Numbered from the stretch's first letter, positions 16,295 through 25,940 are shown. The stretch: DNA of 64,000 nt from Planctomycetota bacterium (GCA_015075515.1 JABTUE010000001.1:372001-436000), one strand, 5' to 3'. The notes: generated by a model from the letters alone, not told the origin. Numbers and translations are program-made.

Positions 16295-16981
16295 TCACCC
16301 TTGCTGGGCCGCCTGTTGCGGCCCGTCGGGCCCGGCGTCCGGGAGAGCTTCGTCAAGGACGGTGCGGGTCTTGGTGACCAGCACGCCCAGGGGGTCAAGC
16401 CCCAGAATCTGCAGCAGATCGGCCGGTTTCATGCCACCCTCGGCCCCGGTGCGCAGGCGCATGAACAGCGTGCGCCCCTGCAACCGGGCCGCGTGCACAA
16501 AGGCACGGGCATCAAAGTGGCGTGCCGCCTTGCCCTGGCCGCGCGAGCGCGAAAAGGGGTAAGACCCGGCCGCCAGAAACCCGTCCAGCCGTTGCCGCAG
16601 ACCTTCGGGATCAGCGCCGTCGGGCAGTTCGCACCGGTATTCGGCCGCCACCACACGCGGGCGCCCTGTGGCGACCTGCGCGGCGGTCAGCGTCAGACCC
16701 GGCGGCATCTGCCGCCCCAGCACCTGAAGCAGCTCTTCGGGCCGGGGCGCCTCGGGCCCGTGTTCGAGATCAATGTCCACGATCTCGTCCAGGCTCTCGA
16801 CGCCCAGCGGAAGTGCCACCGCAAACGAAACCCGCGGGTGGGGGTTGAACCCCTGCGTGAAGGCCACCGAAAGCCCCGAACGGCGCAACGCCAGTTCGAA
16901 GACGCGCATCAGGTCGTGGTGGCTGATGAAACGCAACGCGTCGCGTTTCTCAAAACGCACCCGGTACCTGCTGGTGGCCAT
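16295..16981 (-). CDS. DUF2344 / TIGR03936 radical-SAM-associated protein
   Basis: 228 residues, cytoplasmic. The N-terminus (RYRVRFEKRDALRFISHHDLMR), GFNPHPRVSFAVALPLGVES and the following beta-alpha fold are diagnostic of DUF2344, which is found either fused to or next to B12-type radical SAM proteins and very often directly upstream of RNase E/G genes. Here it touches the RNase gene (TGA at 16295-16297, GTG at 16298) and no radical SAM gene is present in the window. The biochemical role is not established. The gene is preceded by about 120 bases with a TACAAT box on the minus strand (17075-17080). Confidence 0.85.
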   Translation of the reverse strand: MATSRYRVRFEKRDALRFISHHDLMRVFELALRRSGLSVAFTQGFNPHPRVSFAVALPLGVESLDEIVDIDLEHGPEAPRPEELLQVLGRQMPPGLTLTAAQVATGRPRVVAAEYRCELPDGADPEGLRQRLDGFLAAGSYPFSRSRGQGKAARHFDARAFVHAARLQGRTLFMRLRTGAEGGMKPADLLQILGLDPLGVLVTKTRTVLDEALPDAGPDGPQQAAQQG

Positions 16982-17082
16982 GATTCCGTCCCGGCCGCCC
17001 GCGAAATGCGCGAGCGCGCGCCGGACCGCTGATCCTTCTTGTCTCCCGGACAGAACCGGAGCCCTGTCCGTAAAATTGTAAA

Positions 17083-17100
17083 GGCGGCCCGTGGGCCGCC
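17083..17100 (-). terminator. Intrinsic terminator of the secreted-protein gene at 17104
   Basis: On the minus strand GGCGGCCC and GGGCCGCC pair around AC and are followed by TTTACAATTTT. It begins three bases after the stop codon region. The T-rich tail also contains the TACAAT box that may drive the next gene, so end and start of the two transcription units overlap. Confidence 0.7.
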
Positions 17101-17103
17101 GTG

Positions 17104-18204
17104 CTAGCTGCCTGTCCTGGGCTTGCGGCGCAACGTGGCGCGGAAGTCAGCCTCCATGCCGAAGTCGCTGCTCAAGCCCGCCTGCGTGGCCGTGCCGCGC
17201 AGGCTGATACTCCAGGTCACGTCGGCCGCCACGCCCTTGGCCAGGTCGTACAGCAGCACGCCGTTTTTCACCTCGGGGGCGTCAAAGCGCACCTGGATTC
17301 CGTCCAGGGTCTGGCTGACGGCCGCCGTCACCGGCACGGCGGTAAAGCTGAACCGCGCCGCCGCGGGCTCGGCCAGCGTGCCGTACAGCCGTTCCAGCCT
17401 GTACGTAAAGCGGTACTGCGCCGTGGCGCCCGGCACCGGCCCCACCGGAAAACGCCGCGTAACCTCGACCGTTTCGCCGATCTTCAGCCGCGTGCCCTTG
17501 TTGAACTGCGCGCTCAGCCCCAGCGCCAGATGCACCGGGTTGACCAGCAGACCGGGCTGGTTGCGCTGGTCGGCCACGTTGAAGTCGGCAAAGTACTGGT
17601 CGTTGTACAGCCGGCCGGTTTCGTCCACGCTGAAGAACGCGCTGGCGGCGCCGGTCAGGCTCTGGTTGCTGCGGGCGGATTCCATGTTGGTGGCGTTGAT
17701 GCCCACCCAGCCGGGGATGTTCAGCACGTCGCTGCGCGTGCCGTCGGCCAGAACCTCCTGGAACCTGGCGGTGCGGCCGTCGCTGCCGGGCCCGATGTAG
17801 CCCGCGTAACGCCCGCGGCCGTTGTCCACCAGAAATGAAAGCTGTTCGTACTGCACGCCCAGCCGCAGGTCGGTGCGGCCTTCCTGTTCATCTTCGGCCA
17901 GTTCCAGCATCGCCAGCACCAGCCAGTTCTCGTGGCGGGTAAAGGCATCCACGGCGCGGCCGCCCTCGCTCGTGCTGCCGTGGCGCCGGGTGTTGAAGTA
18001 AACCTCATAGGGAAAGCGGTCGTCGGCCACGGCGCGAAAGCGCGGCTCAATCGCAAGCTCGCCCGCCCCGGCGGTAATGTCGTCTTTGGCCGGGTCTACC
18101 TTGAACTCGTAGGGCTCGCGGGCCTGGGCCGAGGCCAGGCGCACCGCCAGCACCGCCGCAAGGGCAACCACCAGCAGGGGAAGGACAAATCGGGCCTGTC
18201 GCAA
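17104..18204 (-). CDS. Secreted protein of unknown function
   Basis: 366 residues from a TTG at 18204 with GGAG 8 bases upstream; no ATG exists near the signal peptide. Residues 1-27 are a signal sequence (RQARFVLPLLVVALAAVLAV, then LASAQA). The mature protein is mainly beta by appearance, with even spacing of aromatic and charged residues, and no lipobox or membrane anchor at the C-terminus. I recognise no family. The longer frame up to 18552 runs antisense into the start of the kinase gene and is rejected. It is divergent from the Ser/Thr kinase gene with 146 bases between starts, so the two could share control. Confidence 0.65.
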   Translation of the reverse strand: MRQARFVLPLLVVALAAVLAVRLASAQAREPYEFKVDPAKDDITAGAGELAIEPRFRAVADDRFPYEVYFNTRRHGSTSEGGRAVDAFTRHENWLVLAMLELAEDEQEGRTDLRLGVQYEQLSFLVDNGRGRYAGYIGPGSDGRTARFQEVLADGTRSDVLNIPGWVGINATNMESARSNQSLTGAASAFFSVDETGRLYNDQYFADFNVADQRNQPGLLVNPVHLALGLSAQFNKGTRLKIGETVEVTRRFPVGPVPGATAQYRFTYRLERLYGTLAEPAAARFSFTAVPVTAAVSQTLDGIQVRFDAPEVKNGVLLYDLAKGVAADVTWSISLRGTATQAGLSSDFGMEADFRATLRRKPRTGS

Positions 18205-18309
18205 ACCGTTTGCTCCGCCAAAACGTGGGGGGGATGCTAGCGGCAAAGGGGGGTGTGTCAATCCGGGGTCGGGCCGGGTTGAACTCTCACCACCGGCCGT
18301 GCCGATTGC

Positions 18310-18315
18310 TACAAT
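18310..18315 (+). promoter_or_regulatory. TACAAT -10 box before the Ser/Thr kinase
   Basis: TACAAT lies 35 bases upstream of the GTG start. The same hexamer precedes several other genes in the window (38712, 58664, and on the minus strand 36861, 34539 and 17075). No convincing -35 is seen at standard spacing. Confidence 0.35.
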
Positions 18316-18350
18316 CAGGCGCTTTACGGCCCCGGGGACGCGGCAACCAC

Positions 18351-21311
18351 GTGGAGAACACTTCGGATTCCGGCCTGCACATTCTGCCCCTGCCCAAGGT
18401 CGGACAGGAGGTCGGCCGCTTTCTGATTGAAAAGGAACTGCCGCGCGGCGGCCAGGCACGCGTCTACCGCGCCTGGCAGCTTGACCTGCAGCGCCCGGTG
18501 GCGCTGAAGCTGCTGCCGGCCAGTTTCGCCACCGACCACGACGCCCTGACACGCTTTCGCCGCGAAATCGAAAACGTGGCCAAGGTCAGCCACCCCAACG
18601 TCGTTCACGTCTACGAGGCCGGCCAGATTGACGGCCACGCCTTCTTCACCATGGAGTTCATCGAGGGCGAAGACGCCGAAACCGCGGTGCGGCGCGGGCC
18701 GATGGGGCCCGACCAGGCCGCGGCGCTGATCGAGGCCGTGGCGCGCGGCGTGCAGCAGGCCCATGACGCGGGCATCGTGCACCGCGACATCAAGCCCGGC
18801 AACATCATCCTGCGCCGCGACGAAACGCCGGTGCTGACGGATTTCGGCCTGGCCCAGGACTTGAGCCACAGCAACGCCTTGACCCAGACCGGCGTAAGCA
18901 TGGGCACGCCCGCGTACATGTCGCCCGAACAGGCGCGTGGCGAACGCGCCCGCGTGGGCAAGCGCAGCGACGTGTACGGGCTGGGCGCCACGCTGTTCAC
19001 GCTGCTGACCGGCAAGCGCCCGGTCGAGGGCGAAAGCGCCTACGCGCTGATGGTCAAGGTCGCCGAAAGCGAAGGCCCGCGCTGGCCCCGCCAGGCGCTG
19101 GAAGACGTGCCCGCCGACCTGCGCGCGATTGTCGAACGCGCCATGCAGAACGACCCCGGCAGGCGCTATGAGTCCGCCCAGGACCTGGCCGACGACCTGG
19201 AGCGTTTTCTGCGCGGCGACTGGGTTCACGCCCGTTCGCGCGGGCGGCTGTCGCGCCTGTGGTCGCGCGCGCGGCGGTTCGTTCCCGCCGCGGCGGTGCT
19301 GCTGCTGGCCGCCGGCGTGGCCGCGGGCATCGTGTACACGGACCTGAGCACACTGGCCGGCAACGAGCCCGACCCGGGCGCGACCTATTACGTCGAAGAC
19401 CTGACCCGCGACGTCGAGCGCACCAACGACACGGAAATTGACCGCCTGTTCGGCGACGAAGGCTCGTGGGTCAAGGCCAACGCCACGGTGCGCCGGCCCC
19501 AGGGCGACGAACTGCAGCTCACCCGCGAGGGCGAAGGCCGCATCCTGATCGCCCCGCGCGCCGCCGCGTGCTGGGGCGATTTTACCCTGCAGGCCCAGTT
19601 GTCGGCCGCCGGCACCACCGGCCCGGTGAACCTTCTGGTCGGGTCGCCCGAAGACCACAACCCGGACGACACGGCCTACACGATCGCGCTGGGCGACGGC
19701 GCGGCGCACCAGTTTGTGCTGCGGCGGCTGGGCGTGCCGGTGTTCAGCGGCCTGCGCGGCGACGGTCTGCCGCTGCTGGAAGACGGCCGCTGGTACAACT
19801 TCGCGATCACGCGCCGCGCCCAGGCGCTGGCGTTTGCCCTGACTGATTTGGCCACCACGACGGTTGTGGCTTCCTTTGAATATGAAGACGACTTCCCGGC
19901 CCTGGTGGGCGAAACCCGCGCCGGTGTGCGCATCGAGCGCCAGCGGTTCGGCATCAGCGCCGACTGCGACAGGCTGGGCGTGCGCAACGTGACCGTCAGC
20001 CACCGCGACCACCGCCACGCCGCCGAAGAGCTGCTGTTTGCCGTGGGCCAGTACGCCGAGGCCGGGGCGCGCGCGGCGGCGCGCCTGAGTTCCGCGCCCG
20101 CGGCGCCAACGCCCGAATCCCGCGCCGAGCGCGCCAGGCTGCACTTTCTGCGCGGGCGCTGCCACCTGGCGCTGGGCCGCCCCGAGGCCGCCGCGGCGGA
20201 CCTTGCCCAGGCGCGCGATCTGGCCGACGACCCGGTGCTGCGCGCGCGCGTGCTGGTGCGGCTGGCGGCCCTGGAAACCGCGCGCGAGCGCGACGAGGCC
20301 GCTTTGGCCCAGCTTCGGGCCGCGCGGCTGATCAGCGGCCCGGCCCACCAGGCCCGCGTGTTTCACGCCGCGATCCAGTCTGCCCGCGCCGTGGCCGCCG
20401 AGCCGCAACGGGCGCTGCTGTATTACGACTATGTGGCGGGCAACGCGCTGGTCGCGCCGCACCTGGTGGCCGAGGCGCTGCTGGAAAGCGCCGGCCTGCG
20501 CCTGGCCGCGGCCGACCCGGCGTCTCTGGCCCAGGCGCGCCAGTCGCTGCGCCGCCTGGCAACGGCCGGCTACCGGCGCCACGGGGGCGTGTTTGTCCCG
20601 GCGGTCGTGCTGCTGTTTGAACAGCGCTGGGCCGAACTGCTGGCCGGCGCCACGGCACCGGCCAACGAACCGCCGGCCGCGCCCGAACTGACCGAACTGG
20701 CCGAACTGCTGGCCGCCGCCGCCGGCGGCTACGGCGTGGACAACGAACGCCTGGTGCGGCCGCTGGCGCGCGCGTCATGGCTGGCGCGCCTGAGCATGGG
20801 CCCGGCCGACACCGCCGCGCTGGAAAGCGCCTCTGACTGGCTGGCCGTCTGCGCCGCCGCCACCGCCGACCCCTCGGCCCGGCTGTGGGCGCGCGCGCTT
20901 CAGATTCTGGCCCGCGAGGAACACCCCCAGCTTTCGCCCGGCGGACTGGCCGCGCGCAAGGAACTGTGGGCCGCCTTCGCCCGCGCCCTGCCCTCCGACG
21001 ACCCGGCCTACGGCGCGCTTTCCGCCCTGGCCGACTTCTTTCTGGTGGACGCGCCCAACCCCGCCGAAGCCCAGCGCCGCGCCGACCTCTTCCGCCACAC
21101 CCTCAAGCGCGAGCTTGCGACCGTGCCGCGCCACTGGCTGGCCGATGCCGAGCCTGACCGCTTTGCCGAGTTCTGTGTCGGCCTGTACTTTCTGGGCTTT
21201 GACCGGCCCAAGGCCAGAAGTCTGATTGAGGGCGCCGCCACCGGCCGCTGCGGCGCGCTGGGGCTGCTCAAGGGCCGCGTCGAGCAGTGGCTGCCGCCCG
21301 AGCGTGAATAG
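18351..21311 (+). CDS. Transmembrane serine/threonine protein kinase (PknB-like) with large C-terminal domain
   Basis: 986 residues. The kinase domain (about 20-290) has LPRGGQARVYRA, VALKLL, HRDIKPGNIIL, TDFGLA and YMSPEQARG, so all catalytic elements are present. A juxtamembrane basic stretch (RSRGRLSRLWSRARR) leads into one TM (about 306-325), and about 660 residues would lie outside the cytoplasm. That part starts with a beta-sandwich-like region (lectin/LamG-like by look: the ARAAACWGDFTLQAQL, VNLLVG pattern) and continues with TPR-like Ala/Arg-rich helices. The GTG at 18351 opens the protein just before the conserved VGQEVGRF lead-in; an upstream extension to 18210 is unlikely. Substrate and signal are unknown. 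The 3' end is convergent with the next gene, 4 bases apart. Confidence 0.88.
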   Translation: MENTSDSGLHILPLPKVGQEVGRFLIEKELPRGGQARVYRAWQLDLQRPVALKLLPASFATDHDALTRFRREIENVAKVSHPNVVHVYEAGQIDGHAFFTMEFIEGEDAETAVRRGPMGPDQAAALIEAVARGVQQAHDAGIVHRDIKPGNIILRRDETPVLTDFGLAQDLSHSNALTQTGVSMGTPAYMSPEQARGERARVGKRSDVYGLGATLFTLLTGKRPVEGESAYALMVKVAESEGPRWPRQALEDVPADLRAIVERAMQNDPGRRYESAQDLADDLERFLRGDWVHARSRGRLSRLWSRARRFVPAAAVLLLAAGVAAGIVYTDLSTLAGNEPDPGATYYVEDLTRDVERTNDTEIDRLFGDEGSWVKANATVRRPQGDELQLTREGEGRILIAPRAAACWGDFTLQAQLSAAGTTGPVNLLVGSPEDHNPDDTAYTIALGDGAAHQFVLRRLGVPVFSGLRGDGLPLLEDGRWYNFAITRRAQALAFALTDLATTTVVASFEYEDDFPALVGETRAGVRIERQRFGISADCDRLGVRNVTVSHRDHRHAAEELLFAVGQYAEAGARAAARLSSAPAAPTPESRAERARLHFLRGRCHLALGRPEAAAADLAQARDLADDPVLRARVLVRLAALETARERDEAALAQLRAARLISGPAHQARVFHAAIQSARAVAAEPQRALLYYDYVAGNALVAPHLVAEALLESAGLRLAAADPASLAQARQSLRRLATAGYRRHGGVFVPAVVLLFEQRWAELLAGATAPANEPPAAPELTELAELLAAAAGGYGVDNERLVRPLARASWLARLSMGPADTAALESASDWLAVCAAATADPSARLWARALQILAREEHPQLSPGGLAARKELWAAFARALPSDDPAYGALSALADFFLVDAPNPAEAQRRADLFRHTLKRELATVPRHWLADAEPDRFAEFCVGLYFLGFDRPKARSLIEGAATGRCGALGLLKGRVEQWLPPERE

Positions 21312-21315
21312 CGGC

Positions 21316-23013
21316 TCAGGGCGCGCGCGGCAGGCGGTACAGCATGCAGCCCTGCCCGCGCCCGTCAAAGGCGACCTCAAGCTGACCCGACCGCGCCATC
21401 TGCAGCGTCTGGTCAAAGAACCGCTGTGACGTCAGCCGGTGCACAAACAGGTACTGCGCCCCGAAGTCATCGCGCAGCACGCGCACCAGGCCCGGCCCGT
21501 CGGGCGCCACCTCTCCGGCTCGGCCCTGCATCAGCAGCAACCAGCGACGGCTGTTTTCCGTGCCGCGCGCCACGGCGAACATCGGGTCCAGTCCCACCAT
21601 GTACGAGGCGTCGGGCCGGTAAAAGAACAGTTCCGAAAATGCGTCCCAGGAATGGTTGTAGACCACCGCGTCGCGCAGTTCCGGCTGGCCGGCCATCCAG
21701 TCGCCGCAGGGGCGGAACACGCCCGGCCCCAGATACCCCAGCGCGTTGCCCGCCCGTGCCGCCTGCACGGCCACAGCCGCCGCCAGCAAGACGACCGCCG
21801 CCGGCAGAACCGGCCGCCACGCAAGCCGCGGCCACGGCCACAGCGCCAGCGCCAGCGCCCACCACGGCGCGGCGTATTCGGCAAACCGTTCGTGCCGCAC
21901 CAGCAGCATCGTAAAGCCCGCCGCCACCACCGTGGCCAGAACGGCCTCGCGCCCCGGCCTCCGGCGCAGCGCCAGCATGGCGCCCATGGCCAGCGGCGCC
22001 GCCGCGACATACCAGAAATCGGCGGCCAGGCGGGCAAGCCCGGGCGGGCGCATCTCGCCGCCGAACAGCGCCGGCGTCATGCTGGGCCAGGGCGTGCCCG
22101 GCGCCCAGCCCAGAATCGCCTCTGACAACGGGCGCAGCGCCTGGGGCACGTGGCCGTAATTCGCCGCCTGGGGCACCAGCACGTTCTGGACCCACCACAG
22201 GCGCGCCAGGTTTTCCGGCTGCGGGTGCAACAGCCACCCGGCGGCAAACCCTGCCAGCACCGCCGCCAGCGACAGCGCCTCGTGCCGCAGCGCCACCGCC
22301 CGCGACTGGCCCGACGGCGGAAGCGCCAGCGCCGCGACCAGCCGCAGCCCCGCCAGCGCCGGCAGCAGATGCGAACCCGTGTACGCCAGCACATAGGCCG
22401 TGGCCAGCACAAACAGCCACGCCCGCATGCGCCGTGCCAGCAGCGCGTGCCCCAGCAGACAGAACGCCACGCCCAGCACCCAGCTTCGCGGTTCCGAGGC
22501 CCGCGCCAGCAGCATGCGCCCGCCCGCGGCGGCCAGAACCGCGACCCACAGCCACGGCCGCGGCACGCCCAGCAGCGCCAGCGCCCCCCAGAACGCCAGC
22601 GCCAGCAGCGCCGTGCCCGCGGCGGCCGAAAGCTTGGCGCCGGCAATCAGCCCGTCGTAATCGCCCCCGTCGCGCGCCAGAAACGTGAACGGCACCAGCG
22701 CCAGGTGATACAGATAGTCCTTGTCGGCAAAGCCGCCGTTCCACAACGATTCACGCGTCCAGTGAAAGTTGCCGCCCGCGGCCTGGATTTCGCCGGTGCG
22801 GTACAAACAGGCCATGCGGATGTGATAGTACCCGTCGCCGGGCGGCAGGCCCCGGCTGCGCTGCCACATCCACTGCGAGTCGCCGCCGGCGCTCACGTAA
22901 CCGGGGTTGATCTGAAGAAACGCGCCCAGCACCAGCCCGGCCAGAAACACCGCCACGGCCTGGGGCCACAGCGGGCCGCGGGCCATGCCGGCGGTTGTCG
23001 CGTCGTGGCTCAT
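21316..23013 (-). CDS. Multi-pass membrane protein, GT-C glycosyltransferase-like (paralogue 2)
   Basis: 565 residues, about 11-12 hydrophobic segments. After TM1 a loop carries WMWQRSRGLPPGDGYYHIRM and LYRTGEIQAAGGNFHWTRES, followed by alternating TM helices and a C-terminal soluble domain of about 150 residues (NHSWDAFSELFFYRPDASYM). An acidic residue in the first external loop followed by many TMs and a periplasmic C-domain is the layout of GT-C enzymes such as STT3/AglB and PMT; the family assignment is inference. It is clearly homologous to the gene upstream (GDSGYHIRM, NFHWTR, NLSWDSF), and its start overlaps that gene's stop by ATGA. A lipid-linked sugar transfer or protein glycosylation role is possible. 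Confidence 0.75.
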   Translation of the reverse strand: MSHDATTAGMARGPLWPQAVAVFLAGLVLGAFLQINPGYVSAGGDSQWMWQRSRGLPPGDGYYHIRMACLYRTGEIQAAGGNFHWTRESLWNGGFADKDYLYHLALVPFTFLARDGGDYDGLIAGAKLSAAAGTALLALAFWGALALLGVPRPWLWVAVLAAAGGRMLLARASEPRSWVLGVAFCLLGHALLARRMRAWLFVLATAYVLAYTGSHLLPALAGLRLVAALALPPSGQSRAVALRHEALSLAAVLAGFAAGWLLHPQPENLARLWWVQNVLVPQAANYGHVPQALRPLSEAILGWAPGTPWPSMTPALFGGEMRPPGLARLAADFWYVAAAPLAMGAMLALRRRPGREAVLATVVAAGFTMLLVRHERFAEYAAPWWALALALWPWPRLAWRPVLPAAVVLLAAAVAVQAARAGNALGYLGPGVFRPCGDWMAGQPELRDAVVYNHSWDAFSELFFYRPDASYMVGLDPMFAVARGTENSRRWLLLMQGRAGEVAPDGPGLVRVLRDDFGAQYLFVHRLTSQRFFDQTLQMARSGQLEVAFDGRGQGCMLYRLPRAP

Positions 23014-24725
23014 GGGCGTACACGAAACAGGGCGCAGCCCGCGGTTTCATCAATGAATACGGTCTGGATCAGCCCGTGGCCGGCCATCTGCTGAAGCCCG
23101 TCGTACAGCACCGGGTTGGAAAACCGGGTCACAAACAGATAGTCCGCGCCAATTTCGGTGCGGATTACTTCGGCCAGTTCGGCGCCGCTGCCCGCCACGT
23201 AATGCACCCGGCCCAGCGACAGGTTGATGAACACCTGCGACTGGCGCGTACCCGCCGCGGCCACAAAGGCCGGGTCCAGACCCGCGGCGTAGTCACAGTC
23301 CGACCGCACCAGAAACAGGTCCGGAAACGAGTCCCACGACAGGTTGTACACCAGCTTGCCGCGCACTTCGTCGTGGCTTTCCAGCCACGCAACCATGGTC
23401 GGAAACATGGAAAGCGGCAGAAACGGCACCTCGTGGCGCAGCACCAGCAGTTGCGCCAGCGCCGCCGCCGCCAGCACCCCGGTTGCGACCCGCCGCGCGA
23501 CCGCCCGACGCGCGCCCGAAAGCCAAGCGCGCAGCCGCGCCGACGCCAGAAAGTCGCGCGTCCACAACCCGCAGGCCAGCGCCGCAAACGGCAGCGCGTA
23601 TTCGGTAAAGCGGATCGAACGCGCCACCAGCGCCAGCAGCCCGGCCGCGATCGCCATGCTCATCAGGCTGTCGCGCGCCGGCCGGCAACGCAGCACCAGC
23701 GCGCCGGCCAGCATCAGCACCGGCAGCGCCAGCGCCGCGCCGCAGCCCGCCCACAGCGTGTAGGCCGCCGGCGGCCTCAGTTCGGCCCCGAACAACTGCG
23801 GCGGCAGGGCCAGATCGCGCGGCACGCGCTCCCATCCCAGCGCGGCCTGCGAAATCGAGGCCACCAGACCCGTCACCTCGCCGCCGCTGTGCATGTACAG
23901 CACCAGCACGTTCTGAACCCACCACAGGCGCACCAGTTCCAGCGGCTGCGGGTGCAGCAGTGTGCCCGCCGCCAGACCCAGCACCGCCATGCCCAGCAGC
24001 GCCGCGTTGCGCCGCAGGTCCGCCCGCCGCGACGAACCGGCATCGGGCCCCAGCACCAGCCGCGCCGCCAGTTGAAACACCGCCAGCACCACCAGAATGT
24101 GCGACGCCGTGTACGACAGCGTGTACACCACGCCGGTGCAGAACACCGCCGCGCGGTTGCCCCGCAGCAGAAACACCCACCCCAGCACCGCGCACGCCGC
24201 CGAAAACGCCCACGAGCGCGCCTCCATCATCCGCAGCAGGAACAGCCAGCTTGTCGCCGCCACCAGCAGCACAAACGGCCACGCCGGCCGCACGCCCGCC
24301 AGCCGCAGCGCGCACAGCAGCGCCAGCGCCAGCAGGCCGTAACCCGCCGCCGAGGCCACCTTGGCGCCCTTGACCAGCCCGTCGTGGTCCCAGGCGTCGC
24401 GGGCAAAACCGGTAAACGGGATCAGATAAATGTGATACAGAAAGTCCTTGTCCGAAAACCGCCCGTTCCACACCGACAGCCGCGTCCAGTGAAAGTTCGG
24501 GCCCGCGGCCTGGGCTTCGCCGGTGCGGTACAGCCAGCCCATGCGGATGTGATAGCCGCTGTCGCCCATGACAATGCCGGGCGAACGCTGCCAGTGCCAT
24601 TGCTCGCCGTTGCCAAGATCCAGAAAGCCGGGGTTGGTGTGCACAAACGCGCCCAGCAGCGTGGCGATCAGCACCGTCAGCAGCGCCTCGCGCCAAAAAC
24701 TGATGCCCGGCGGCGAATCGTTCAT
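23010..24725 (-). CDS. Multi-pass membrane protein, GT-C glycosyltransferase-like (paralogue 1)
   Basis: 571 residues with the same architecture as its downstream paralogue: TM1, a first loop with HWQRSPGIVMGDSGYHIRM, YRTGEAQAAGPNFHWTR and WNGRFSDKDFLYHIYLIPFT, about ten more TMs, and a C-terminal soluble domain with YNLSWDSFPDLFLVRSDCDY. The two genes differ most in the TM core and least in the loops, which is what selection on an external active site would produce. The ATG at 24725 follows a minus-strand TATCCT box (24733-24738) by 7 bases, suggesting leaderless start. A lipid-linked sugar donor is expected for the family; the acceptor is unknown. Confidence 0.75.
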   Translation of the reverse strand: MNDSPPGISFWREALLTVLIATLLGAFVHTNPGFLDLGNGEQWHWQRSPGIVMGDSGYHIRMGWLYRTGEAQAAGPNFHWTRLSVWNGRFSDKDFLYHIYLIPFTGFARDAWDHDGLVKGAKVASAAGYGLLALALLCALRLAGVRPAWPFVLLVAATSWLFLLRMMEARSWAFSAACAVLGWVFLLRGNRAAVFCTGVVYTLSYTASHILVVLAVFQLAARLVLGPDAGSSRRADLRRNAALLGMAVLGLAAGTLLHPQPLELVRLWWVQNVLVLYMHSGGEVTGLVASISQAALGWERVPRDLALPPQLFGAELRPPAAYTLWAGCGAALALPVLMLAGALVLRCRPARDSLMSMAIAAGLLALVARSIRFTEYALPFAALACGLWTRDFLASARLRAWLSGARRAVARRVATGVLAAAALAQLLVLRHEVPFLPLSMFPTMVAWLESHDEVRGKLVYNLSWDSFPDLFLVRSDCDYAAGLDPAFVAAAGTRQSQVFINLSLGRVHYVAGSGAELAEVIRTEIGADYLFVTRFSNPVLYDGLQQMAGHGLIQTVFIDETAGCALFRVRP

Positions 24726-24732
24726 GGCGCAG

Positions 24733-24738
24733 AGGATA
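24733..24738 (-). promoter_or_regulatory. TATCCT -10 box, leaderless arrangement
   Basis: On the minus strand TATCCT is followed by 7 bases and then the ATG of the first GT-C-like gene. This is the TAnnnT-N6/7-ATG geometry also seen at 59413 and 60346. Confidence 0.4.
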
Positions 24739-24824
24739 GTTTGCGGCCCCGTCCCGTGCAGCCAAAGCTTGCCCCGCGCCCGGCGCCCCCGTACACATTA
24801 AGGGCCAACCCAACGGAGAAACCC

Positions 24825-25940
24825 ATGCGCAAGGCTGTTTTCCTGCTTCTGCTGCCGCTGCTGGCCGCCGCCGTCGCCGCCCAGACCGCCACCCAGCCCC
24901 GGCCGCCCTATGAATGGAAGCCCCAGGGCGACAGCCCGGAAACCTTCAAGGCCACACTGGTCGTGCACCAGAAGGTGGACCAGTCCACCGCCCGCGGCGT
25001 GGTCGAGGCCTATTGCGGGTTTACCGACAGCCGCGACACCACCCGCAAAGCCGACCGGGTGGTCCGCGACGCCTGGAACGCTGTGCAGTGGAAGGCACTG
25101 GCGCCGTGGGAGGAAAAGCTGCTGGGCAAGGAAGCCCGCGAGTCCCTGGCCAAAGCGCGCAAGGAAGAAACCGACCGCGACCCGACCAAAGACCGCAGCG
25201 CCGAGCCCACCACCATCACCGGCGAAAGCGAGGGCGAAAACGGCGCGGTGCTGGTCGAAACGCTGCAAAAGACCATCAACCGCGCGCCCGGAAAGGACGG
25301 CCAGATCAACGAAAGCGTGTGGGAGTCGCGGCTGCGCTTTACCTGCCGCAAGGGCGACGACGGCAAGTGGCGTATCGCCCGGATCGAACGCCGCCAGCGC
25401 GACTGGAGCAAGGACGACGACAACGCCTGGGTCTGGCGCGAAGAAACCGGCATGCTGTCCATGATCTATTCCCTGCTGGCGCTGAAGGCCCCGGCCGAGC
25501 CCGCCGAACCCGCCCAGGACACGCCTGAAAAGGCCGCGCTGGCGCTGTATCTGTGCCTGCTGGCGCGCGAAACCGCCCTGCAGACGCGCATGCTCAATCT
25601 CGCCATCGGGCCCTACCGCGACGTTTTGGAGCCGCTGTTCGCGCCCGAGCTGGTGGACAAGGCCAAAGCCGAGGCCGAAGTGGAACAGAAGCGCTCCGCC
25701 GACAGCCCCAGGCCCGCGTCACCCGAAGTGGACAGCGTCAGCGACGGCAAGGACGGCGACAAAGTCGTGCGGCTGAAGCCGGTGACGCGCTGGGGCGGCA
25801 GGGTGCAGATGACGCTGCGCGCCGCAAACGGCAAGTGGCAGGTGGTGGAGGCCGGCGTGCTGGAAAACGTGGGCGGCATGGACCAGGGCGACAAGTACCG
25901 CGCCCTGGCCAACGTATACGACCTGCCCCGCCCGCGTTAG
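24825..25940 (+). CDS. Secreted protein of unknown function
   Basis: 371 residues from the ATG at 24825, with a good GGAG site 8 bases upstream. Signal peptide: MRKAVFLLLLPLLAAAVAAQ. The mature protein is rich in Asp, Lys, Glu and Arg. Two stretches look like related alpha+beta units: one around 45-195 ending in DGKWRIARIERRQ, the other around 215-365 ending in NGKWQVVEAGVLENV. That pattern (helical first half, then strands with 'GKW.v') resembles SnoaL/NTF2-like folds such as DUF4878, but this is only an impression. A much longer frame reaching back to 22995 is a shadow of the divergent membrane genes. Confidence 0.7.
   Translation: MRKAVFLLLLPLLAAAVAAQTATQPRPPYEWKPQGDSPETFKATLVVHQKVDQSTARGVVEAYCGFTDSRDTTRKADRVVRDAWNAVQWKALAPWEEKLLGKEARESLAKARKEETDRDPTKDRSAEPTTITGESEGENGAVLVETLQKTINRAPGKDGQINESVWESRLRFTCRKGDDGKWRIARIERRQRDWSKDDDNAWVWREETGMLSMIYSLLALKAPAEPAEPAQDTPEKAALALYLCLLARETALQTRMLNLAIGPYRDVLEPLFAPELVDKAKAEAEVEQKRSADSPRPASPEVDSVSDGKDGDKVVRLKPVTRWGGRVQMTLRAANGKWQVVEAGVLENVGGMDQGDKYRALANVYDLPRPR

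Noticed and set aside
22995..24824. Upstream extension of the secreted protein gene at 24825 (would make 981 residues)
   Set aside because: The extension is antisense to the first GT-C-like gene, Arg/Gln/His-rich, and the signal peptide with ribosome site starts at 24825.
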